From NCBI GenBank assembly GCA_023376005.1, contig CM042150.1, positions 72,657,515 through 72,721,514 of the forward strand: a stretch of DNA of 64,000 nucleotides, read 5' to 3'. This DNA comes from Doryteuthis pealeii (Eukaryota > Mollusca > Cephalopoda > Myopsida > Loliginidae). Shown here piece by piece: positions 24,603 through 34,639 of this stretch (the stretch's first letter is position 1; each line of letters opens with the position of its first letter). Position numbers and translations under genes: made by a program. A model generated the notes under the pieces. It was not told the DNA's origin. It ran no database searches and was given only the letters and a program-made list of their open reading frames with translations.

Positions 24603-25308
24603 CCAAAAATCAGGGAATTATCCGATTTTAATGAAATTTTCAGTATTGATTTATCAATTAATGAATTTTATAATGCATCAGTTATTTTATTTCAAAACTT
24701 TAATTAGATATTTTTGCTATGAAAAATTAATATATAAAATTCATTTAAAATAAAAAAAATATTCTGATGTTAAGTTTAAAATGTTATATTTTTAGATTCT
24801 AGAAATAAATATCTATTTAATGCAAAACTTATTTTAGTCAAACAAAGTATACGTTTTGAAGAAAAACTCTATTGAAAATGTAGGCCCCCCCTAAGATAAT
24901 AACCAATTAAATAATTATCGAAATGATTTTACTCATTTCAATAATTATTTAATTGGCTATTATCTTATAAAAGAAAAAATTATACATCAAATCTCAAAAA
25001 AATTAATCATTTATTATTTTTTTTACATTTTATTTTCCGATTTTCAGTAATTATTTTCTTATAAAATATTCCACTTAAATTTTTTCAACTTAGGTCTTTT
25101 ATCTTTTTATTTCTACTGTAATTAGTATCAAACAAGGACCAACTCGCCGAGATTTTACACCCCCTAAGTAAGGGGGTTGGGTCAAAATTAAGTGACCTGA
25201 AAAAAATGTGAAAGTTTTGAAATAAAATAAATAATGCATGAAAAGATCATTCATTGATAAATAAACACTGAAAATTTCATTAAAATCCGATAATTCCCTG
25301 ATTTTTGG
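24603..25308. mobile_element. foldback element family A, copy 2, with central hairpin
   Basis: The ends CCAAAAATCAGGGAATTATC and GATAATTCCCTGATTTTTGG are perfect inverted repeats, with homology running over 80 bases inward. Near the middle (24892-24967) lies a separate hairpin with 35-base arms (33 of 35 positions pair) around a 6-base loop TTTTAC. It is nested in hAT-like copy 1. Confidence 0.75.
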
Positions 25309-26179
25309 TAAATTATTTCCTGTATGACTAAAGTCATTTTGTCAAAAACACATTTTAGACCAATTTTGGGTATACCTACATGCATTCAAGTACAAAACAT
25401 TCTCTGATTTTCAGTAACTATTTTACACAAGTGCTATTTAAAAAAGAAAAAATAAGATTTATGCTCACTTAAACGTTATCTGAGCATTTTACACAAAATT
25501 TCTTCTAAATAATGGTATTTGTAACGACAAAATTAAAATTATGTGAATTAAGTCGTGGAGATGTTTTTATGTCGAATTTCTGTGAAAATTATTTGACTGA
25601 CTTACAGACAAAATATTCCCTTAATCCTTGCTAAAATATTAAATCATTTTATTCAATTAAACATTACTGAACATGATTATCAAGAAAAGGTTAAAGTTAC
25701 ATCTTCTGAATTTTACGAAACTTTACGTCTTTTAAAACCAAATTTATTTTTTAAACCTTTAACAATTTTTAAAGTAGTCTGACTGACTAATTCTTGTCTT
25801 GTTTGTCTTCAATATCACGTAAAAATAAATCAAAATATCGCTACATAATGAAAGCGAGACTTCATTGGATGAAATCAACAAGTACCCACCCAGTCATAAG
25901 CATTTTTACTGTTTAATGAATATTCATGAATAATTTGGGAAATCTTGTGTAGATTCAGTGAGCGTTAAAAATAAAAACAAAAACACCGTCCTTGTTATTT
26001 TACAAGTTATATTTGTTTACTGTAATAATAACATTGATTTTGTCTCAGATAATTAAAATTTTCCAGGATAAATTACAAAAATTTTCCAGGATTTTTGACA
26101 AAAAACCCCATTTTTCCAAGTTTTCTAGTACTGGAAAATTGACATTTTATTTTCCAGGACGCGTGGGAACCCTGCTGCT

Positions 26180-26500
26180 GTCAACTCTTCCAATGGAGAT
26201 GTAGAGAACTAAAAAATAAATGGTGGACGACAAAAGCGACCGAACTCCAAAGTCTCTCAGACTCAAGTGACCCCCAAAGGTTTTTACCAGAGCATGAGAG
26301 ATGTATGGGGTCCAAGAGTGAACCACCCAGACCAACTGCTGGCTTTTGACAATAAAACGCTGCTCACAGAGAAGAGCGACCTTCTCGCCAGATGGAAGGA
26401 CCACTTTTCACACTGCTCAATGAACCATCGACTGTGGATCAACATGTAGAGGACAAAATTGAACAACGACCAACCCAATGGTAAAGATCTCTTATACCAG
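26180..26500 (+). mobile_element. LINE fragment, linker between endonuclease and RT
   Basis: A plus-strand frame reads QWRCRELKNKWWTTKATELQ, then FYQSMRDVWGPRVNHPDQLL and LLARWKDHFS, with one frameshift after it (LLNEPSTVD follows in the next frame). This is the linker region typical of the LINE whose minus-strand endonuclease and RT flank it on the left at 18770-20562, but it is in the opposite orientation and separated by the hAT-like element. Confidence 0.7.
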
Positions 26501-26529
26501 TTCTTTCAAAATTAAAAGGTGATGTTCGT

Positions 26530-26940
26530 CTGTTTTACTGCCTACTGATTTCAAAGAAAGGGATGGCATGACGCTTCTTTACTGATGTCATTAAGTTTAT
26601 TTAATAAACACTGTGAAACTGTAAAAGGAAAAACAAATAACATTCAATAAAGGGATAACAGCAAATACTTTTCAAAGAAATAGAAAATCCTCAAAGAAAT
26701 GTGAGAGCGCTTACTGTGTGGCATAAACTTAAAGGGGCTTGTATAAGTCTTCCCCTTACCACTTTTCTAGTTAGGGATTTGTAGCCCACAGAAACTAATG
26801 GTCGGCACGAAATGGGATTAATAAAATCCATTAAACTACTCTAAATTGGATACTGTGGTTGTAGTTAATTTTATAGACAAAAAATAACTAAAAAGATAAG
26901 ATATAATTAACTGGTCGGTTTAGCAGCAGTTACAGTCTGG
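26530..26940 (-). repeat. interspersed repeat, inverted copy of 9060-9500
   Basis: Reverse complement of the 9.1-9.5 kb repeat, keeping TAAACACTGTGAAACTGTAA and GGGATTTGTAGCCCACAGAA blocks. The two copies could pair over roughly 400 bases. Confidence 0.8.
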
Positions 26941-27109
26941 CCCAGGAGATTTGTTTGAATTTAATTTCATTATGTTTTTATGAACTTCTTCTTTAATTAT
27001 TATCATATTACTCAGTTCCTCATTATATGATCTTTCAGCAAAGTATGGTATATTTTCAATAGTAAATACACTAGAAAAGTACTTATTCAATATATTTGCA
27101 TTTTTTTAA

Positions 27110-27310
27110 AAAAAGATGTGGCTCAAAATGGTTCAAAAATGGTTTAAAAAATGAATTACATATATAATATTATTTTGATTTTTTTTACTTTTTGTGTTAC
27201 TACTTTTCGACTTAGACAAAAATTTGACCTTAAATAATCGATTTAATTAATCTTAATTCATTTTTAAAATAAAAAGCGGACAAATTTTTGGACATCCCTA
27301 TGTAATATAG
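27110..27310 (+). repeat. interspersed repeat family X
   Basis: The best-kept copy of this repeat: ATTACATATATAATATTATTTTG, GTTACTACTTTTCGACTTAG and TTTTGGACATCCCTA at its end. It ends about 30 bases before the target duplication of hAT-like copy 2. Confidence 0.65.
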
Positions 27311-27899
27311 TTCTAACAGCATGCGTAGGAATACAACACTCAGGGTTCCCACTCATTTTAGGAAACCATTTTCCAGGACGTTTCCAGGACATTTTTAAAA
27401 TTTTCCAGGACAGCACTTATTCACCGCAATTTTATAATTTACTATTATGACTAATATTGACACATTAAGCCAGTTTTATTCTTACTTTTTTATGATGCCG
27501 GGTTAATGAAGTATCTTGAGTTCATTATAGATGATGACTACATCTATCAATTAATTATAGAGTGTGTCCATAAAGTCAGTGTGCAATTTAAAGTTATAAA
27601 TTCATTAAAGTGCAAACAGATTTTATGGACAAAATGTACTATAAAATTGTCAGGCCTCCTGTTTTTGCTTAGTCATGATCACCATTGCTGTTTTTTTATT
27701 GGCAAATCAATTTAGATATTTTACCCCTCTCCCTCCATGTTTAAAATAATTTTTTTTATTGAATTTGTACAAATTTCAATAAACTCAAATTTCAAATATT
27801 TACCGTACTATGTTTCTCACTTTTTATCAACATATATATGGAGATATTTCCCAATGCCCCTTCACTTTATATTATATTTTATATACTATTATATATTAA

Positions 27900-28450
27900 A
27901 GTTATATTTCAAAGTTAAAATAATAGATAGTGAAGCACATTGGAAAAGAAAACATCTCAAAGAAGCATATGTTTGACTGTAGTGACCTATTGAGTAGACC
28001 AAGTATAGAGATGAACACAATATGGGAACCAATTATTAAAAAGACTAAATCAAATTGTTTTTAAAGTTAATTACTTTGAAAATAAAAATATCGAAAAAGA
28101 CTGATGGCAAATTTGCACAGAAAACGCCAATAAACTTTTTCTAAATGATCATGATTCTTCTCGTGACACATGTCAGACTGATAGGCATGCAAAAACAATG
28201 GTCATTGTTTTTTGAATGAGATCTTTGAAGGTTCTTCAATGCCTGTTTGATCAACTGTCAAACTGTTAAAAATAATTTCCCAGGTTGGATCATTACTATA
28301 CTTGGATACAAAGGGAACACCTGAGGAAGACCGAAGGATATAGCAGCTGAAACATTATATGTATATACATACAATAAAGATGAGGACAACAATCCGAAAA
28401 ATCAAAATTATTCCTATCAAACCTCATCTCAAAAATATAGTTCATGTTTA
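27900..28450 (+). mobile_element. Penelope-like element remnant, copy 2, with 3' end motif
   Basis: A frame with HWKRKHLKEA then CSDLLSRPSIEMNTIWEPII matches the remnant at 22100-22270. About 260 bases downstream comes ACACCTGAGGAAGACCGAAG followed by GCAGCTGAAACATT, a CTGAnGA...GAAA arrangement found at the ends of Penelope-like elements, then a block (CAATAAAGATGAGGACAACA) that recurs at 43400-43640 and 49760-50350. Confidence 0.5.
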
Positions 28451-28659
28451 TTTATGTTGTCATATTAGGCAGAGGGGGGGAGGGGATTGTGTTTTGTACA
28501 AATTCATAAAAACAAAATGTTTTAAACAGAATGGGTTGTTTGATTTTGTTTGGTTTGTTTTACAGCATATCAACCTCAGTGGGTCATTTAATGCTGACAA
28601 ACTTTTGAAATAAAGTAATTCTTAATGGATAATCAATTTTTTTTATATATACATATTTC

Positions 28660-28880
28660 TATTTAACCCATAGATGGGACCATAACAGGTACTACCACTC
28701 CGGTAAAGAGTGGACCAGGAAGCAATGGTGATGAAGGGGTGCTCCACATTCCCCAGACCTCCAGAACTGGAACCTCACCAGCAGATGTCATTCCTGGGAC
28801 CTTCAGCCACCACCACCAAGCACATATTATAAGAAGGGTTGATCGTGGGTTGATCAGAGGGGCTCTCTCCGACCGCCCGT
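28660..28880 (-). repeat. repeat family Z, reverse partial copy
   Basis: Reverse complement of the 3' half of the family Z copies (ACCCATAGATGGGACC, GGTACTACCACTCCGG, CATTCCCCAGACCTCC). It is inserted in hAT-like copy 2. Confidence 0.7.
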
Positions 28881-28988
28881 CTAAACTAAGTAATGGTCTA
28901 AGCTAGGTATACCCAATTTGTCAAAAAATCCATGTTTTTACAATACATATATACCCCCACCCACCCACTCACGTTTCAAAAAAATTTA

Positions 28989-29690
28989 CCAAAAATCAGG
29001 GAATTATCCAATTTTAATCAAATTTTCAGGGTTGATTTATCAATGAATGAATCTTACAATGCATCAGTTATTTTATTTCAAAACTTTCTGATTTTTTTCA
29101 GGTCACTTAACTTTGACCCGCAAAATATCAATCGGGTTATATATGATTGATACTAATTTCTGCATGAATAAAAGGACAAAAGATGGAAAGTGTGAATAGA
29201 AGAAAAAAAATAAGGATGCTACTCAGGTAGAAAATAAGTACCGAAAATAAAAAAATAAAATGAAAATAAAAACTAAAAAATAATTTTTGGATATTTTTTT
29301 AATTTCTTTTTTTTTTACTTATTTCGATAATTATTTAATCTTTATTTAATTATTTATCTTATAAAAAAAAAAGTATACATCAATATTTGTTCTGTTTAAA
29401 AGGGGGGGCACTAATTTTCAATAGAGTTTGTGACAAAAAATTATGAGAGATTGATACTAAAGTAAAGTAGTTATTAAAAAAATGTTTTTAGAATATAATA
29501 ATATGACATTTTAAACTTAACATCATGATACTCATATCTTAAATAAATTTTATATATTAATTTATCATAGTAGAAATCCTAATTAAATCAAAAAGTTTTA
29601 AAATAAAATAACTGATGCATTATAAAATCCATTCATTGATAAATCAATACTGAAAATTTCATTAAAATCAGATAATTCCCGGATTTTTGG
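28989..29690. mobile_element. foldback element family A, copy 3
   Basis: The ends CCAAAAATCAGGGAATTATC and GATAATTCCCGGATTTTTGG are inverted, with more than 100 bases of paired sequence inward (for example ATGAATCTTACAATGCATCA against TGATGCATTATAAAATCCAT). It lies inside hAT-like copy 2. Confidence 0.75.
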
Positions 29691-29709
29691 TAACTTTTTT
29701 TTTCAATCG

Positions 29710-29970
29710 AGTGTTAAATTCATTTTGTAAACACGGATTTTATGGCAACTCCAGTGGCCATATTAAGTCATATTTGATAAAAATTGACTGAAAAAAATAG
29801 TTTTAAATATATTAAAAATAAATTACATGTGTAATATTATTTTGCTTTTTGTACTGATGCTCATTATGTTACTACTTTTCGACTGAGACAAAAATTTGAC
29901 CATAAATAATCAATTTAATTTTAATTAGTTTTTAAAATGAAAAGTAGACAAAAAAATAGGTATCCTTAGT
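29710..29970 (+). repeat. interspersed repeat family X
   Basis: Matches 13330-13470 and 27110-27310 through TTACATGTGTAATATTATTTTGC and ATGTTACTACTTTTCGACTG. Confidence 0.65.
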
Positions 29971-30579
29971 CTAAGCAGAGTTTTGCATGTCATGTACTAC
30001 TCATCCACAAAGATTCCACCCTTAAGCATGGGTAACCACACTATGGCTAACAGGTGGCCCAATTGCAGTCGGTGTATTCTTTTAGCTGATAGGGCTAAGG
30101 GCTGTTTATAAAATATCTAAATTGATGTGCCTATATAAAGCTGGGGGGGGGGCGTAATTGTAGAATATCTACATATATTTGCCGATAAAAAGCGAAAAAC
30201 AAAGCACGTAAATATTTGAAATTTGAATTTGTTTTGTAAAAATTCATGGTAAAAAAAAATTAAACCTGGGGAGGGGGTAAAAGATCTAAATTGATTTGGC
30301 GATGAAAAGTGGGGTTGGGTTAGGGTGGGGCATGTAAAATATCTCCATTAATTTGCCGATAAAATGTGAAAAACACAACTTGGAAAATATCTATATTTGG
30401 CTAGAGTTATGTCTTCTGCCGGCAATTAAAAACAGCATAAATTAGGGCAGGAATCCGGGATGACAAAACGTTAAAATGACCAATGGTACTATCCCAGCCT
30501 CCTGCCTTTAAAAAAATGCTAGGTGGTGATAGGTGAAAAAACAAACCCACCTATGAATGAAGCCCCTAGCTGAAGTAAT

Positions 30580-31520
30580 GCCTGCTGTATATGAAAAAAT
30601 AATTTGTCAATTGGAGGCGTTTTTATGGATTGATTTTTTTTTTTTTAGTTTGAAGACGTTAAAAGTAAGCCATATTTTTAAAAACTTTAAAATATTTACA
30701 TTTACTTGTTGAAAAAAGACTGGAGGTGATAAAATATTGCATTAACTTTTTGGGTAAAAGCGCTGTTTTTTGGGTTTTTTTTTTGTTTTTTTTAAAATAT
30801 TTTCAAAATATGGCTTACTTTTAACACCTTCAAAACACTAAAATAATAATAATTTGTCGATAAAAACGCCTTCAATCAACAAATTATTTTTTCATATACA
30901 GCAGGTGGGTTTGTTTTTTCACCTATCACCGCAGGAGACCTGGATGGAACTTTGCGAATAGTACCTGACCAATATTTGCAGGAATGGGTGTGGGTAAAAA
31001 AGAACAATTTCCTCGTATATTCCTTTAAAATAAACTGAACCCTCATTTTATGTCTGTGTTTTTGCAATTAAAGTTTAGTTTTAAACGCTCGTTTTACAAT
31101 TTAGGCATAAATTGGATCCTCCTTTTATGACCGTAATTTTGTTTTTTCGTCGACGATGATTAAAATCTGACGTTTTTATTTTAGAGTACCAAAGCCAAAA
31201 AGAAAAGAAATAACAACAAAAAGTAATCTTCAGCTTTTTACTTGTAAATTCCTACCATAAAATTAGGCTTGGGCATTTTGTGGTAGGAATTTACGGGTAA
31301 AAAGTTAAAGTGTAAAAACGAACCCTCACTTTAAAACTAACGATTCTCACAAAATAAAAACTTTTAGAATATACACATTGAAGTGAATATTAAAATGAAT
31401 AAAGAAAATATATTTAGTATTGTAAAATAACGGGGGCAAAAAAAATAAAACATAAAATGAGGGTTCATTTTATTTATGGTAGGAATATACGAGGAAATTG
31501 TTCTTTTTTACCTGGGTGGG
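30580..31520. repeat. nested inverted repeats inside hAT-like copy 2
   Basis: TATATGAAAAAATAATTTGT (30588) pairs with ACAAATTATTTTTTCATATA (30879). AAAGAACAATTTCCTCGTAT (30998) pairs with ATACGAGGAAATTGTTCTTT (31487). AATTCCTACCATAAAATTAG (31247) pairs loosely with TGTGGTAGGAATTTACGGGT (31279). These form three further palindromic units with no coding content. Confidence 0.6.
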
Positions 31521-31849
31521 TATTATTATTACCGTAAAAAGAACACTTACTTTAACTGAGTTGAAATTGACATTTGATGTCCCTGAAAATTTTGTTCAAG
31601 CACCGCTTGCTTGAAGACTTGCTAGGAGGGTGTGTTCCCCGTCAACATGACTAAAGGCAGTAACACAGCCAATCCCTACATTATTAACAGTCGCTCGATC
31701 CCAACCCCCACATCCGACAAACTATCGAGACTAAAATGGTTATCAACTTTTGTCTTAGGAAATTTTTTTACTTTCCAGTGTTTCCAAAAATGTTTAACAA
31801 ACTTTTTTTGAATGAACATTAATTTTATTTAATTCTTAAATGTATGTTA

Positions 31850-32560
31850 TGACATTTTTTGCACTTTTTTATTTCCGATTTCATTAATTTTTCCTAAAAA
31901 AACTACAGCTCGGTACGTTATAGAATTTCATTGATATAGTTATTCAGACTCTTATCTTTATAGAAAAAAAAGTACAAAATTTTTCTGACGTGTCATTTTT
32001 TTTTATCTCATAAAATAAAATAGGGGGGGGGGTGATAGACCTCGTAAAAAAATATTTCCCCTATATATTTTAGAAAAATACTATTTCTAATATATTTAAA
32101 AAAAAAAAAAACTATTTCAGATGTATTTACATCCAATGGTAAACATTTATGGAAATTTTCATGAAAATCAGATAATTAATTGATTTTTCATAGAATTAAA
32201 AAAAAACTCTTATCGTAACTTGTTTTTACTAAACTGTTTTTAATAAACTGAAATTTAACGTAGCTAAAAACTTTTTAGCTACGTTAAATTTCAGTTGATT
32301 TAACAGTGCAAAAATGAAAATATTGTTTTTCAATCATAATTTTCATTATTTCCGTAAGCTGAAAATTTTTTTAAGAATCATCAGGAGTTTATTTAATGTT
32401 TTTTTCTTTCGAATGGAAAAATTTTTTTAAAGAAAATATTAATTTTTCTGCAAGTTTCATTGTGTTAAATATAGGGGGGGGGGGTAAATTTCACAGGGTA
32501 AAATTGGTGGTACCTACTATACAAGTTGAGAAAATTCTTTTTAAATGTTCTAAATTTTAC
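31850..32560. mobile_element. palindromic element family B, copy 2, with perfect hairpin
   Basis: Shares arms with 13660-14500: ATTCAGACTCTTATCTTTAT, AAATAAAATAGGGGGGG and the GGTAAAATTGGTGGTACCTA edge. It contains a perfect hairpin at 32246-32296, with 25-base arms around a single C (arm sequence contains TTTAACGTAGCTAAAAA). Confidence 0.7.
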
Positions 32561-33109
32561 GAGGTAAAGGGGCAGTTTTGTAAAACGTAATTTATTTGTT
32601 AACCTTTCTTTAACGAATACCTTATTATCTTTAGTTTGATGACAAATTCTTGTCTTGTTCAGTGTCGTATAAAAATAAATCAAAATATTGCTACATGATG
32701 AAAGCGAAACTTCAAAATAGCCAATCAGAAACATTTTTACTGTTTAATGAATATATTTATGACCATTTTGGGAAATGTTGGGTAGGTTCATTGAGCAAAA
32801 ACAAAACAAAAAAATAAAAAAGCATCCTTGTTATTTTACAAGTTATATTTGTTAATAACATTAATTTTGTCTCAGATAATTGAAATTTTCCAGGACAAAA
32901 TTCATTTTTTTTCCCAGGATTTTGGAAAAAAACACCCCTTTTTCAAGGTTTTCCAGTACTGGAAAATATACATGTCATTTTCCAGGTTTTCCAGGATCCG
33001 TGGGAACCCTGAGAACACTGAACTACTAATGTGTCAGTTACCATATTGTACCCCTTCGTGAATAAACGTGTTCCTAGTTCCTCCTCACCCGGCTTCGTTA
33101 TTACTTACT

Positions 33110-33184
33110 AGGTAACACTTCATGGTTACCAAGTAACACTTCATGGTTACCAAGTAACACTTCATGGTTACCAAGTAACACTTC
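33110..33184 (+). repeat. 21-bp tandem repeat with RFX-like palindrome in each unit
   Basis: A unit of 21 bases is repeated just over three times. Each unit holds GTTACCAAGTAAC (33125-33137, 33146-33158, 33167-33179), which fits an RFX half-site pair with a 1-base spacer. It lies 1.5 kb from the ARL15 start codon and 2.3 kb from the X-box. Confidence 0.85.
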
Positions 33185-33189
33185 CTCAC

Positions 33190-34580
33190 ATACCACCTTC
33201 CAGACGTTTAAAATTTACTATTAAATTTTTAAATCAATTGAATCAGAGTAAATTTTTTTTTGTATCAACTCAAAGAAAAATATTGTTTGAAAACTACAAA
33301 AAAAAAAAAAAAAAAAGATGAAATTATTTCTTGTGTTTTAAGAAAATAATTTTTAAATTTTCAAATAACATTTTTCGGGTGTTGATTTTTTAATTTAAAA
33401 ATTTTTTTTTATGTAGTCTTTAGGATTTGATCTGTCTAGAAATGTAAAAATTAGGGACTGGAAATTTTTATTCAAATGATCACAATCTCTGAATTGATAA
33501 AAAAAAACAACTTTTTTTTCAATTTTTAAAAAAATTAAATAAGCTATTCATTATGAAATTAAGTCATAAAGTGGTGAAAATTTCATTAAAATCGTACAAT
33601 TCCCTGATTTTTGGTAATTGTTTGTAAATTTAAAAAAGCAAAAAAAAAAATATATTCTTCATTCTACTTTTATTCAAATAATTTTTTTTTATGAGGATTT
33701 AAATTTATCAGCTTACTATAAATTAAGTTAACAAACAAAATGTTTGCAATATTGTACTATATGCTGTTAAAAAATAAATATTCAATCACATCACAATACA
33801 ATTGTAAACCCAGCCACAAGAAAATCAAAAAGGGATGCATTTTGTTTTCTGTTAAAAAAATATTTGCGTTAAATTTGAACCCCTAACAGTAACCAAGTAA
33901 ATCAAGATTACGTCATAAATTTAATAATACGATATTTTCTAAGTTTATTATTTAATCTTGGTTGAATGGAAATTCTTTGTGACCAGTAATTAATGGCTTT
34001 TTACTTTATTTTCGAACTTGATAAAAAAATTAAAAAATAATGGCTAGATTGGGCTTAGTTGTTTTTGATTCAAATCCCGCCTTTTCTTCTTGGGTTAAAA
34101 ATAATAAACAATAATACATTTACTTTCTAAATATCCATTATTATTTTATACTCACTATTGCCCGAAGTATCCCTTAACATTTAAACAAGAGAAAATTGCT
34201 AACGCAATTAACTTGTATATTGGAAATGTCTGCATCATCGCTAAATAAATATCAACACAAGTTTTCAATCTAATTTTTGAAGTAATGTTTAGAGGCAAAT
34301 GTTAGAAAACGAAATCAAATTTTTGGTGTTGCTCGATTGTATTTTTAAATCATGAACTAAATCTCGTTGTCTTTTTAAAAAAAAAATTGTTTTTATAGTG
34401 GAATAAGTCATTTTTCTTTCTCCGAAATATAAATGTAACTGTTGCATACACTTTATATGAAACAGTTACATTTTTGAGTCTCCACAAAAATGTTTTTCAA
34501 TTTACACAACAAATTGTTTTAAGAACGAAAAAAAAAAAAAAAGAAAGAAAAGAAAAGGAAAGGAAAATCATTTTCTTTAC
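33190..34580. other. AT-rich intron 1 of ARL15, single foldback end
   Basis: Non-coding. Positions 33561-33618 match one end of foldback family A (ATTTCATTAAAATCG then AATTCCCTGATTTTTGG) without a partner in the expected place. Nothing else is recognised. Confidence 0.5.
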
Positions 34581-34584
34581 TTAC

Positions 34585-34638
34585 AGTATAAATGCCAAGT
34601 CGTAGTAGTGCACAATATAAGGGTATATTGGCACACAT
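34585..34638 (-). CDS. ARL15: ARL15-like GTPase, exon 1 with start codon
   Basis: A minus-strand ATG at 34638-34636 opens an 18-codon exon, MCANIPLYCALLRLGIYT, that ends in phase 0 at a consensus donor (GTAAGT, 34579-34584). Joined to the exon at 10663-10810 it gives a hydrophobic N-terminus running into LYHRICCS and the P-loop, the same layout as ARL15 proteins, which carry a short hydrophobic leader and a cysteine pair before the GTPase fold. An in-frame TGA lies six codons upstream of the ATG, so this is the likely start. Identity rests on splice signal, phase and position rather than on a conserved sequence, so it is less sure than the other two exons. The cysteines could be lipidation sites; that is inference. 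Confidence 0.65.
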
Positions 34639-34639
34639 T

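Larger units (their letters stand above)
20573..26174. mobile_element. hAT-like non-autonomous DNA element, copy 1
   Basis: The left end CAGGGTTCCCACTCATTTTA and the right end GCGTGGGAACCCTG are inverted. Both are followed inward by iterated TTTCCAGGA-type subterminal repeats. The terminal several hundred bases match copy 2 (27341-33011) at both ends, in the same orientation. The interior has no transposase frame and is filled with foldback elements, repeat X and a Penelope-like remnant. The flanking 8-mers (TTCTCTCT and CTGCTGTC) do not match, and LINE sequence changes strand across the element, so this locus has been rearranged since insertion. Confidence 0.7.
27341..33011. mobile_element. 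hAT-like non-autonomous DNA element, copy 2, with 8-bp target duplication
   Basis: The element starts CAGGGTTCCCAC (27341) and ends GTGGGAACCCTG (33011), a 12-base perfect terminal inverted repeat. The flanking 8-mers ACAACACT (27333-27340) and AGAACACT (33012-33019) match at seven of eight positions, the target-site length expected of hAT elements. Subterminal TTCCAGGA repeats occur at both ends. Total length is 5671 bases, close to copy 1. No transposase frame is present; the interior holds a Penelope-like remnant, repeat Z and X copies, a family A foldback element and a family B palindrome. It is non-autonomous and probably grew by nested insertions. Confidence 0.8.

Noticed and set aside
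20764..33061. Short open frames inside the two hAT-like elements taken as genes
   Set aside because: They are chance frames in AT-rich repeats, differ between the two copies, and lack a hAT dimerisation or DDE domain.
33110..33184. CRISPR-like repeat array
   Set aside because: Units are contiguous with no spacers, the context is an animal genome, and no Cas genes are present.
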